64,000 nucleotides of DNA from Candidatus Saccharimonadota bacterium (GTDB lineage Bacteria > Patescibacteriota > Saccharimonadia > Saccharimonadales > Saccharimonadaceae), in NCBI GenBank assembly GCA_017515285.1, contig JAFWGN010000005.1, positions 1-64,000 on the forward strand. Direction: 5' to 3'. This document shows, in pieces, positions 57,802-64,000 of this stretch (the stretch's first letter is position 1; each line of letters opens with the position of its first letter). The notes beneath the pieces were generated by a model. It did not search any database. It was not told the DNA's origin and saw only the letters and a program-made list of their open reading frames with translations. The translations under genes and the position numbers were made by a program.

Positions 57802-58755
57802 ATGAACAAGGTCATCAAGTTCACCTTCTCCTCTCTTCTCTTGCTTACTTTTTGTGCTTTCGCCCTAAAAACCTCCGTTTTTGCTAGTAGCTCCACCAAA
57901 CTCAACCTCCGCTCCGCCAACCCCAAATGCGAATCCCCCTCCACCCCCGAAAATCCCGAAAGCCAAGAAACCCCCGAAGGTTCCGAAGGCTCCGAAGGTT
58001 CCGAGAATCCCGAAGACTCCGAAGACGGCTCCGAAGATTCCGAACCCTCCGTTTCTGGTAACTGCGCCTGCCAAAACGGCTGCGGAAAACAATCCGCCAG
58101 TGGGCTTTTTAGTCAAAATGACGGCCGCAACACCTACCAATCCGTCCTCTGGAAAACCGGCGGAGACAAGGACGTCCAAACTTCCGGTTGCTCTCTCGTC
58201 GCCGTCGTCAACGCCGCCAACGCCCTCGGGCAAAGCAACACCATCGAATCCGTCGCCGCTTGGTCCTATAAAAACCTCAAAGTCAGCACCGGAAGCTGGA
58301 GCGGCACCGTCAAGCCTATCGCTAGCCACCTCGGTCTCAAACTCTACGACCTTTTCGACAACGTCCATTCCGGCGGCAACAAAACCACCAACGTCTCCGA
58401 AAAACTCGCCCTCATAAAGCAAGCTCTCGCGAGCAACCTCTCTGTGGTCGTCAGCGGCCAAGTCTCCGGTTCGTGTAGCAACCGCGCCAGTTCCGCCGGC
58501 GTTTCCGGAACCACCTTCGCCAATCAAGGCAACTGCGTTTTCACTAACGGCGGCCATTACGTCTCCATCGTTGGCGTCACTTCCGACAACAAGCTCGTCG
58601 TCGGCAACCCCGCCCTCGGAAGCAAATCTGCCACCGGTTGGGTTTTCCCGGCGGAGAACGTCCTTCAATTCGCCGACATCGCCAAAGCCGTCGGCACCGC
58701 CAACTCAACCGGTCTCTCAAGCTGCTCCAGTGGCTCCACTAGCGCCAACGATTAA
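57802..58755 (+). CDS. Secreted C39-like cysteine peptidase with acidic linker
   Basis: 317 residues. Signal peptide about 1-29 (ending VFASSS), then an about 55-residue Pro/Glu/Ser/Asp linker (GSEGSEGSENPEDSEDGSED). The C-terminal domain of about 210 residues has the papain-like order of C39_2 peptidases: Cys in TSGCSLVAVVNAAN (about 133), His in NGGHYVSIVGV (about 253), Asn/Asp in VVGNPA. TGCTAAACT lies 7 bases before the ATG. Cleaves peptides or peptidoglycan cross-links outside the cell; last gene of the secretion locus and convergent with recF (stops overlap by 4 bases). Confidence 0.72.
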   Translation: MNKVIKFTFSSLLLLTFCAFALKTSVFASSSTKLNLRSANPKCESPSTPENPESQETPEGSEGSEGSENPEDSEDGSEDSEPSVSGNCACQNGCGKQSASGLFSQNDGRNTYQSVLWKTGGDKDVQTSGCSLVAVVNAANALGQSNTIESVAAWSYKNLKVSTGSWSGTVKPIASHLGLKLYDLFDNVHSGGNKTTNVSEKLALIKQALASNLSVVVSGQVSGSCSNRASSAGVSGTTFANQGNCVFTNGGHYVSIVGVTSDNKLVVGNPALGSKSATGWVFPAENVLQFADIAKAVGTANSTGLSSCSSGSTSAND

Positions 58756-59768
58756 CTCGTCTCAATATCTTCCACCGCGTTAACACTTGTAATAATTACT
58801 TGATTTCTCTTAAAATTATAAACTAGCGCCTTTTGCCTCGTCTCATCAAGTTCAGAAAACACATCATCAAGCAGCACCACCGGCGCCTTCCCAGTCACCT
58901 CGACAATGATGTCCGCCTCAATAAACTTCAGCGCCACGATAATCGACCTCACCTCCCCCCGGCTCGCCGATCCGCCCGCCGCCACCTCATTAAAGAAGAA
59001 TTCGTAGTTATCTCTATGTGCCCCAAAACTCGTGTGTCCCAGGATTTTATCTCTCGAAAAACTATTCTCAAGTTCTCGAAGATACGCGCTCTCGTTTATT
59101 TTCTCCAAATCCTTCTTCAAAAAAATCCGCACCTCGTCTTCATTCTCCGCAATCGAACGATAAACTTCCGTCAGCCTCTCATTAATCCGCCTTACCTGCT
59201 CCTCTCTAAACTTCCAAATCTCCGCCCCAAGTTTCGCAAGTATCACATTCCAAGAAAACACCGCCTCCGTCGTCGCGTATTCCGCTTTTAAGAGTTCATT
59301 CCTCTGTTTAAGCGCCTTGTTATACCTCGAAACCGCCGCCCCATAACCATCGTCAAGCTGACTAAAAATTCGGTCAAAATACTCCCGCTTGTGCGACGGG
59401 GAACTAGATATAAGATTAAGGTCGTCCGGCTCAAACAGCACCACTGGGTACTTATATTTTTTCGGCAACCTCGCCGTCTTTTTATCTCCAACTAAAAACG
59501 TTTTCTTTCCATCTTTCTGATAAACCGCAACGATTTTCTCCCCATTAACATATTGCAACTCAACCCGATAAAACTCCGCCCCCCGCCGCAAAATCTCCCG
59601 ATCGACCGCCCTAAAACTTTTTCCCCGAAGTCCCTCATAAATCGCCTCAAGTATCGACGTCTTTCCACCCCCATTCTCCCCAGAAATCATCGTCGTCTCT
59701 TTCCAACACTCAAGGTCAAAAAACTCATGACTCCTAAAGTTAGTTAATTTACAGCTCTCGATAATCAT
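58752..59768 (-). CDS. recF: RecF recombination and gap-repair ATPase
   Basis: 338 residues, slightly short. Walker A ISGENGGGKTSILEAIYEGL (about 28-47), RecF signature region (about 250-280: AGGSASRGEVRSIIVALKFIEAD), Walker B PVVLLDDVFSELDETRQ (about 302-318). Binds single-strand gaps and loads RecA with RecO/RecR. The start overlaps the dnaN stop as TAATG, so coupled translation, as in many bacteria. Confidence 0.95.
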   Translation of the reverse strand: MIIESCKLTNFRSHEFFDLECWKETTMISGENGGGKTSILEAIYEGLRGKSFRAVDREILRRGAEFYRVELQYVNGEKIVAVYQKDGKKTFLVGDKKTARLPKKYKYPVVLFEPDDLNLISSSPSHKREYFDRIFSQLDDGYGAAVSRYNKALKQRNELLKAEYATTEAVFSWNVILAKLGAEIWKFREEQVRRINERLTEVYRSIAENEDEVRIFLKKDLEKINESAYLRELENSFSRDKILGHTSFGAHRDNYEFFFNEVAAGGSASRGEVRSIIVALKFIEADIIVEVTGKAPVVLLDDVFSELDETRQKALVYNFKRNQVIITSVNAVEDIETS

Positions 59769-60874
59769 TATGACTTTAATGGCATGATGATATGCGTATA
59801 ATTATCGCTTTTTGCATTCCGAACAATAATCGGCAACGTTTTTCCGGGAAACTCCAGCCTCACTTTATCTTCCTCAAGCGCGTTAATTGCGTCAATCAAA
59901 AAGCGCGAGTTAAGCGTCATTCTTTCGTCTTTTGTGACTTCTGTCTCAATCTCCGACGAGTTCTCCCCAAACTCATTCGCCACCGACGCAACCGAGAATG
60001 TTCCTGTCGCTGTTTTCGCTTCAAGCACAATCGTCCCCCCGACCTCTCTCGCAAACAGCGCCGCCAGTTTTGTCGCCCTCATCAACTCCGCCTTATCAAC
60101 AATAATCGTCGCCTCTATTTCTTTCGGAATGATTTGTCGGTAATCCGGATAACTTCCGTCAATCAACTTCGACGTAATCTCAATTTCTCCGAATCTAAAC
60201 CGCACCTGCGTCTCGTCAAACAAAATCTCAATCTCCTCCACCTCGTCTGACAGTGACCGCATCACCTCAGAAAGGGAAGAGGCCGGCACGATCACCTTCA
60301 CCTCACTCTCAACTCTATCAATCAGTTTCCGTTCCGCGAGTCGATAACCGTCCGTCGCCGCCGCATGAAGCGACCCCTCGATTGTACTAAAGAAAACTCC
60401 CGTAAGCGCCGGCCGTGTCATGTCGTTAGAACTCGCAATCATCGCCTCCGTCACCCCATTCTTAAACTCATCTACGCTCATCTTAAACCGAACCATCTTC
60501 ACTTCATCAATCTCCGGAAGCTCCGGAAAATCGTCCGCCACCACTCCATTTAGCGTCGAGCGATACTTTCCCGACTCAAGTGTAACTTTAAGCCCCTCCG
60601 TCTTCACCTTTACAGTTTTTCCTTTTGGCAAATTCGAGCTAAACTCCGCAAGCAACCTCGCTGGTACGGTAATCACCCCGTCTTTCGAGTCGCTCACTGG
60701 CAAATAATCCACCACCGCCATATCTAAATTGGTGGTAGTGAGCGTCACTTTCCCCGAATCGACTCTAATTAAAACATTATTAAGAATCGGCAGTGTCGTT
60801 TTCCCAGAACTGGCTACCCTACTAACCACATTAAGTGCTCTTGCTAGTTTTCCCGAATTAACTTCTATTTCCAT
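59768..60874 (-). CDS. dnaN: DNA polymerase III beta subunit (sliding clamp)
   Basis: 368 residues with the three beta-clamp domains. Start MEIEVNSGKLARALNVVSRVASSGKTTLPILNN, NLDMAVVDYLPVS, the middle domain DMTRPALTGVFF and DGYRLAERKL, the third domain with LNSRFLIDAINAL and the ending NYTHIIMPLKS (the peptide-binding pocket MPLK). It holds the polymerase on DNA and is loaded by the clamp-loader proteins, one of which is encoded at 2624-3307. AAAGGAG before the ATG. Confidence 0.97.
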   Translation of the reverse strand: MEIEVNSGKLARALNVVSRVASSGKTTLPILNNVLIRVDSGKVTLTTTNLDMAVVDYLPVSDSKDGVITVPARLLAEFSSNLPKGKTVKVKTEGLKVTLESGKYRSTLNGVVADDFPELPEIDEVKMVRFKMSVDEFKNGVTEAMIASSNDMTRPALTGVFFSTIEGSLHAAATDGYRLAERKLIDRVESEVKVIVPASSLSEVMRSLSDEVEEIEILFDETQVRFRFGEIEITSKLIDGSYPDYRQIIPKEIEATIIVDKAELMRATKLAALFAREVGGTIVLEAKTATGTFSVASVANEFGENSSEIETEVTKDERMTLNSRFLIDAINALEEDKVRLEFPGKTLPIIVRNAKSDNYTHIIMPLKS

Positions 60875-60899
60875 GTTGCTCCTTTCTTGTATAATATCA

Positions 60900-61182
60900 T
60901 AATTTCAGTTTTCCTTTATAAATATATTAGTAATAGTAGTTATAGACTATGTGGAAACCGTGGAAAACCACGACAAACGTATTAATCACATCCGTAAAAC
61001 CTTTTCCACCACAAACCCGAACAAACTCACCAAAACCGAACAACAACGTGTAAAACCGAACATTTTCCCACCAAACCGAACAACCCGAACACGCCAACCT
61101 TCCGCTCTCCACCAACTTTTTCACACCGTTTCCACAACTTTCCCACCGGTTTTCCCACAAGTTTTTCCACAGGTACCGCATT
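60900..61182. other. Replication origin oriC between dnaN and dnaA
   Basis: AT-rich stretch (60900-60927), then a DnaA-trio run TAG-TAA-TAG-TAG-TTA-TAG (60928-60945; CTA triplets on the minus strand), two bases, and two adjacent DnaA-box-like sites TGTGGAAAC (60950-60958) and CGTGGAAAA (60959-60967). This is the layout of a basal unwinding region. Further box-like sites occur to 61182 (TTTTCCAC at about 61000, TTTCCACAA at about 61129, TTTTTCCACAGG at about 61164, TTATCCATA at about 61183). The span also repeats AACCGAACA. No gene. Confidence 0.8.
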
Positions 61183-62577
61183 TTATCCATAAATCGCCTC
61201 CCGAATCTGCTCCACTTGGTCGTGCAGCTGTGCGTCGCTTCTTGAATCCTTTTCGATTTTTCGGATTCCGTTCATAACCGTCGTATGGTCTTTTACTCCA
61301 ACCTCCGGCGCAATTTTATTAGTTGACATCCCAAGCTCTTTTGAGAGTAAATACATCGCCACTTGTCTCGCCGTCTTAATAATTGCCACTCGGCTTCTCC
61401 CGGTCATTTCCACGACGGTCAAATCATAGTATTTTGCCACCTTCTCAACGACGGTTCTCGGCGTTACGCTCCTCCGCCTCTGAACCACCGCCCCGGACAT
61501 ATACCCCTCATTTATCAACTCAAGTGGCGTCATCCCTTTAATCTCCGACGTCACCATCAGTTTCTGGAACTCCCCCTCAAGTTCGCGAATATTCGTCTTA
61601 ATATTTTCCGCGAGATATTCAATAGCCGCGTCTTCAATCTCTTGCCCCATAAACTCCGCCTTCGCTTTCAGAATCGCGCAACGGTCTTCGAAACCAGGGA
61701 ACTGAATATCATATGCTCCGCCCGCCCTTAGCCGACTCGAAAGTCTCGGGTCAAGCGTCTTAATTTGTTCTGGCAACCGATCGCTCGTAATAATAATCTG
61801 CTTGTTCGCCTGATGAAGGTCATTAAAAATATTAAAGAATTCTTCCTGACTCCGGTCCTTCCCAATAATCATCTGGAAGTCGTCTATGATGAGGACGTCA
61901 AGCCGCTGATATTTTTTAATAAACTGCTCCCCCCGGTTTGCTCGAACCGCATTGATAAACTCCGAATAAAAATGATTCGTCGTAATATAAAGCACTCGCT
62001 TCGTCGGGTCATTCTCCAAAATCGCATTCCCAATCGCCTGAACAAGGTGTGTTTTCCCAAGCCCCGGCCCACCATAAAGAAAGAATGGATTATAACCTAC
62101 CCCCGGGTTTTTAACAATCAGCCTTGCCACCCCCGCGGCAAGTTCGTTGCTGCTCCCAACGATAAAACTATCAAGCGTATATTTCGAATTAAGCCCCGTC
62201 GAAGTCTGCGCCGCCGGCCTCGCCGCGACAAGATGTTCCGTAAGGTCCCGAACGGACTTCACCCTCTCTCCGCCCCCGAGTCGAATCCCGTCCTCATCTC
62301 TCACTTCTCTGGATTTTGTCTTAATGCCATCATTCGACTTTATAACGAAATCAATTTGTTTAAGGTCGATTTTGTTGTGCCGAAAAGCATCCATCAAAAT
62401 CCCGCGATACTTCGTCTCGAGCGTCTTCACCAAGAACACGTTTGGCACTCCAATCGTCGCTACACCCGCCTCTCTGTCTAAAGCCGAAAGCTCGACATTC
62501 TTGAACCACGTCTTGAACGCCATCTCGCTCGTTTCTTTCTGTACCTCTGCGAGAACGTTTCGGAATACATCAAACAT
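61183..62577 (-). CDS. dnaA: Chromosomal replication initiator DnaA
   Basis: 464 residues. N-terminal domain I (VFRNVLAEVQKETSEMAFKTWF), AAA+ domain III with Walker A FFLYGGPGLGKTHLVQAIGN (about 162-181), Walker B DVLIIDDFQMIIGKDRSQEEFF (about 226), and the domain IV DNA-binding signature KDHTTVMNGIRKIEK (about 431-445), in which the TTV of TTVMNGIRK reads minor-groove/box contacts. It binds the DnaA boxes of the neighbouring oriC. GGAGGT stands 9 bases before the ATG; TATAAT at 62608-62613 (minus). Confidence 0.97.
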   Translation of the reverse strand: MFDVFRNVLAEVQKETSEMAFKTWFKNVELSALDREAGVATIGVPNVFLVKTLETKYRGILMDAFRHNKIDLKQIDFVIKSNDGIKTKSREVRDEDGIRLGGGERVKSVRDLTEHLVAARPAAQTSTGLNSKYTLDSFIVGSSNELAAGVARLIVKNPGVGYNPFFLYGGPGLGKTHLVQAIGNAILENDPTKRVLYITTNHFYSEFINAVRANRGEQFIKKYQRLDVLIIDDFQMIIGKDRSQEEFFNIFNDLHQANKQIIITSDRLPEQIKTLDPRLSSRLRAGGAYDIQFPGFEDRCAILKAKAEFMGQEIEDAAIEYLAENIKTNIRELEGEFQKLMVTSEIKGMTPLELINEGYMSGAVVQRRRSVTPRTVVEKVAKYYDLTVVEMTGRSRVAIIKTARQVAMYLLSKELGMSTNKIAPEVGVKDHTTVMNGIRKIEKDSRSDAQLHDQVEQIREAIYG

Positions 62578-62813
62578 TTTTCTTTCGACCTCCTTCTAAC
62601 ACCCCTATTATACCCTATTTCCCCAAAGTTTTCCACAGCCCCGCATCCCGATTTTTTATTTTATAATATCATAATCTTATAACAGGGGTGGATTTTTCCA
62701 CCTCGCCCCCAACCAATCTGTAACACCTGTGGAAAACTCCTTGATTTTAGTGGAAAACTGCGGTATAATAAACCAAATATTTGCTAAACTAACAAATTAT
62801 ACAGGATTTATTT
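62578..62813. promoter_or_regulatory. Divergent dnaA/rpmH promoter region with DnaA boxes
   Basis: Sites TTTTCCACA (62629-62637), TTTTCCACC (about 62695), TGTGGAAAA (62729-62737) and AGTGGAAAA (62749-62757). The rpmH promoter is TTGATT (62741-62746), 17 bases, TATAAT (62764-62769), with one box inside the spacer. The dnaA -10 lies at 62608-62613. DnaA may therefore control both transcripts. Possibly a second half of a split origin. Confidence 0.7.
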
Positions 62814-62951
62814 ATGCCCAAACGTACCTACCAGCCTCACAAGCGCCAGCGCAAAGCTGAGCATGGCTTCATGAAGCGAAACGCCACCCACTCTGGTCGC
62901 CTCGTTTTGAAGCGCCGCCGCCTCAAAGGCCGCAAACAACTCACCTACTAG
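62814..62951 (+). CDS. rpmH: 50S ribosomal protein L34
   Basis: 45 residues: [20 protein letters not shown] opening and [13 protein letters not shown] ending, with GRLVLKRRR the usual L34 core. Highly basic. Translated directly after the TTGATT-TATAAT promoter. Precedes rnpA, the order found in most bacteria. Confidence 0.97.
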   Translation: MPKRTYQPHKRQRKAEHGFMKRNATHSGRLVLKRRRLKGRKQLTY

Positions 62952-62960
62952 CAATTATGG

Positions 62961-62979
62961 AACCCCGTAAGGGGTTTTG
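62961..62979 (+). terminator. Weak terminator or attenuator between rpmH and rnpA
   Basis: AACCCC/GGGGTT with a 4-base loop and TTTG after it. It may lower read-through from the abundant rpmH message to rnpA. Confidence 0.5.
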
Positions 62980-62997
62980 TAATATAATATATATAAT

Positions 62998-63339
62998 ATG
63001 TTAAACAAAAAATACCGTTTCCACTCCCGTGGCGGCGTCAAATATGTTTATCGTCACGGAAAGACTATCAGAAAGCCCGATTGCTCGCTTGTTTTTTGCA
63101 ATAACGAGCGGGGAAGAACCCGCGTCGCCGTCGTCGTCTCCAAAAAGGTGGAAAAAACCGCTGTCGGTCGCAACCGTCTCCGAAGAAGGGTTTACGAAGC
63201 CGTCCGAGTAAACTTCGATAAACTAAAAAAGCCCCGCGACTACATCTTTGTCATATATAGCAAAAGACTCATTGGCATCCCCTTCGAAGACCTCGAAAAA
63301 CTTCTTTGTTCTCTATTAAAAGAAAGTATGTTACAATAG
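62998..63339 (+). CDS. rnpA: Ribonuclease P protein component
   Basis: 113 residues. MLNKKYRFHSRGGVKYVYRHGKTIR opening, RVAVVVSKKVEKTAVGRNRLRRRVYEAVR with the RNR motif that contacts RNase P RNA. Cofactor for tRNA 5' processing. TATAAT-rich stretch within 15 bases of the ATG (short or absent leader). Its stop lies 8 bases before yidC. Confidence 0.95.
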   Translation: MLNKKYRFHSRGGVKYVYRHGKTIRKPDCSLVFCNNERGRTRVAVVVSKKVEKTAVGRNRLRRRVYEAVRVNFDKLKKPRDYIFVIYSKRLIGIPFEDLEKLLCSLLKESMLQ

Positions 63340-63347
63340 TATAAGAT

Positions 63348-64000
63348 ATGTTTAGCCTAATTGATCTAATAATCGTCCGCCCCATCACCAACATCCTCTT
63401 TTTGATTTACAACCTCGTTGGCGACTTTGGCCTTGCGATTATTCTCTTTGTGCTTCTAGTCAAACTCTGTATGTGGCCCCTCGTCAAGCGCCAGCTTCAC
63501 CAAACCAAGCTCATGCGCAAGATTCAGCCCGAGCTCGCCGAAATCAAAAAGAACTGCAACGGCAACCGCCAGCTCGAGAGTCTCCAAACCATGGACCTCT
63601 ACAAGAAATATAACGTCAAGCCTTTTCGCTCTCTCCTCTCGATCTTGATTCAACTCCCGATGTTCATCGCCATCTTCGGCGCCATCCGTGTCATGGTCAA
63701 CGTCCCGACCGCCGACTCGAACCTCGACGTCCGCGCCTACTCCTTCGTAAAATACGAAGACTCAAACATCGAGCAAGTAATCGCCCTCCAAAACAAATAC
63801 CTGGAAGAAAAATCCGCCTACGATTCGAAGTCCGAAGAAGAAAAGAGCGCCATATCTGCCCCGGTTTACGAATTTCACCCGTCCTTCCTCGGCCTCTGGA
63901 ATCTCGAGGTAAACCCCGGGTTCAAGTCCGCCTCGGAAATCACCACTCTCTTCGTTGCAATTCTCGCTTGTTTCGTCCAATACCTAACCAGCAAACAACT
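63348..64000 (+). CDS. yidC: Membrane protein insertase YidC (Oxa1 family), partial
   Basis: First 217 residues; runs off the window. TM helix about 9-39 (TNILFLIYNLVGDFGLAIILFVLLV), then a charged stretch QTKLMRKIQPELAEIKKNC, and FRSLLSILIQLPMFIAIFGAIR (about 92-113), the conserved pair of Oxa1 helices. A large extracytoplasmic loop of about 85 residues follows before the next TM. It inserts membrane proteins, alone or with SecYEG. Follows rnpA after 8 bases; no membrane insertase signal peptide, as in Gram-positive-type YidC. TACAAT stands 10 bases before the ATG. Confidence 0.93.
   Translation, partial: MFSLIDLIIVRPITNILFLIYNLVGDFGLAIILFVLLVKLCMWPLVKRQLHQTKLMRKIQPELAEIKKNCNGNRQLESLQTMDLYKKYNVKPFRSLLSILIQLPMFIAIFGAIRVMVNVPTADSNLDVRAYSFVKYEDSNIEQVIALQNKYLEEKSAYDSKSEEEKSAISAPVYEFHPSFLGLWNLEVNPGFKSASEITTLFVAILACFVQYLTSKQ

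Noticed and set aside
48034-58755. Conjugative plasmid or ICE
   Set aside because: No relaxase, coupling protein, integrase or att sites; the locus is next to recF-dnaN-dnaA.

Overview
The window looks like a piece of a Candidate Phyla Radiation genome, most probably Saccharibacteria (TM7). This is inferred from four things: several small two-TM secretion-type pilins next to a VirB6/PrgI/VirB4 locus, minimal versions of housekeeping proteins (UvrC without its C-terminal HhH end, a MurE-like ligase without its N-domain, an 84-residue GroES), very many surface proteins, and the order dnaN-oriC-dnaA / rpmH-rnpA-yidC. The standard bacterial code fits all genes. Many genes have a TGnTAnnnT -10 element only 6-8 bases before the ATG, so leaderless mRNAs appear common.

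Layout. 1-0.7 kb: start of a surface protein under a structured leader RNA. 0.8-5.4 kb: membrane thioredoxin, tRNA-Lys/Val, TPR protein, delta-prime-like clamp-loader protein, pseudouridine synthase, trpS, tRNA-Ala. 5.4-11.2 kb: a surface-protein cluster with a PDTG-anchored protein, three WxLIP/DUF916-like membrane proteins and two small secreted partners, preceded by a GTTCAACC repeat array. 11.2-20 kb: a MacB/FtsX-like transporter, a hypothetical protein, tRNA-Leu with nested inverted repeats, a solute-binding protein, secG, uvrC. 20-23.2 kb: eno, a stand-alone reverse transcriptase with a helical C-terminus, and tRNA-Leu, tRNA-Cys and a tRNA fragment. 23.5-32 kb: a 1705-residue surface protein behind a CpsB phosphatase, a CpsC/D tyrosine kinase and an LCP ligase. 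32.2-34.5 kb: a FISUMP-type surface protein with the second copy of the structured leader.

34.6-43.4 kb: rny, a Mur ligase, a SipW-type signal peptidase with TasA/camelysin-like proteins and a PDTG-anchored protein (a candidate surface-fibre operon), then CIRCE-controlled groES-groEL. 43.4-58.8 kb: four pilin-like proteins, ComF, Hsp20 and a VirB6-PrgI-VirB4 secretion locus with a lysozyme and a C39-like peptidase. 58.7-64 kb: recF-dnaN-oriC-dnaA, then rpmH-rnpA-yidC. oriC has a DnaA-trio next to paired DnaA boxes.

The strongest new signals are the pseudoknotted leader RNA shared by two paralogous surface genes (sequence differs, pairing is kept), the stand-alone RT, the SipW/TasA-like operon, and a base-composition strand switch near 34.5 kb, about 28 kb from the apparent oriC.
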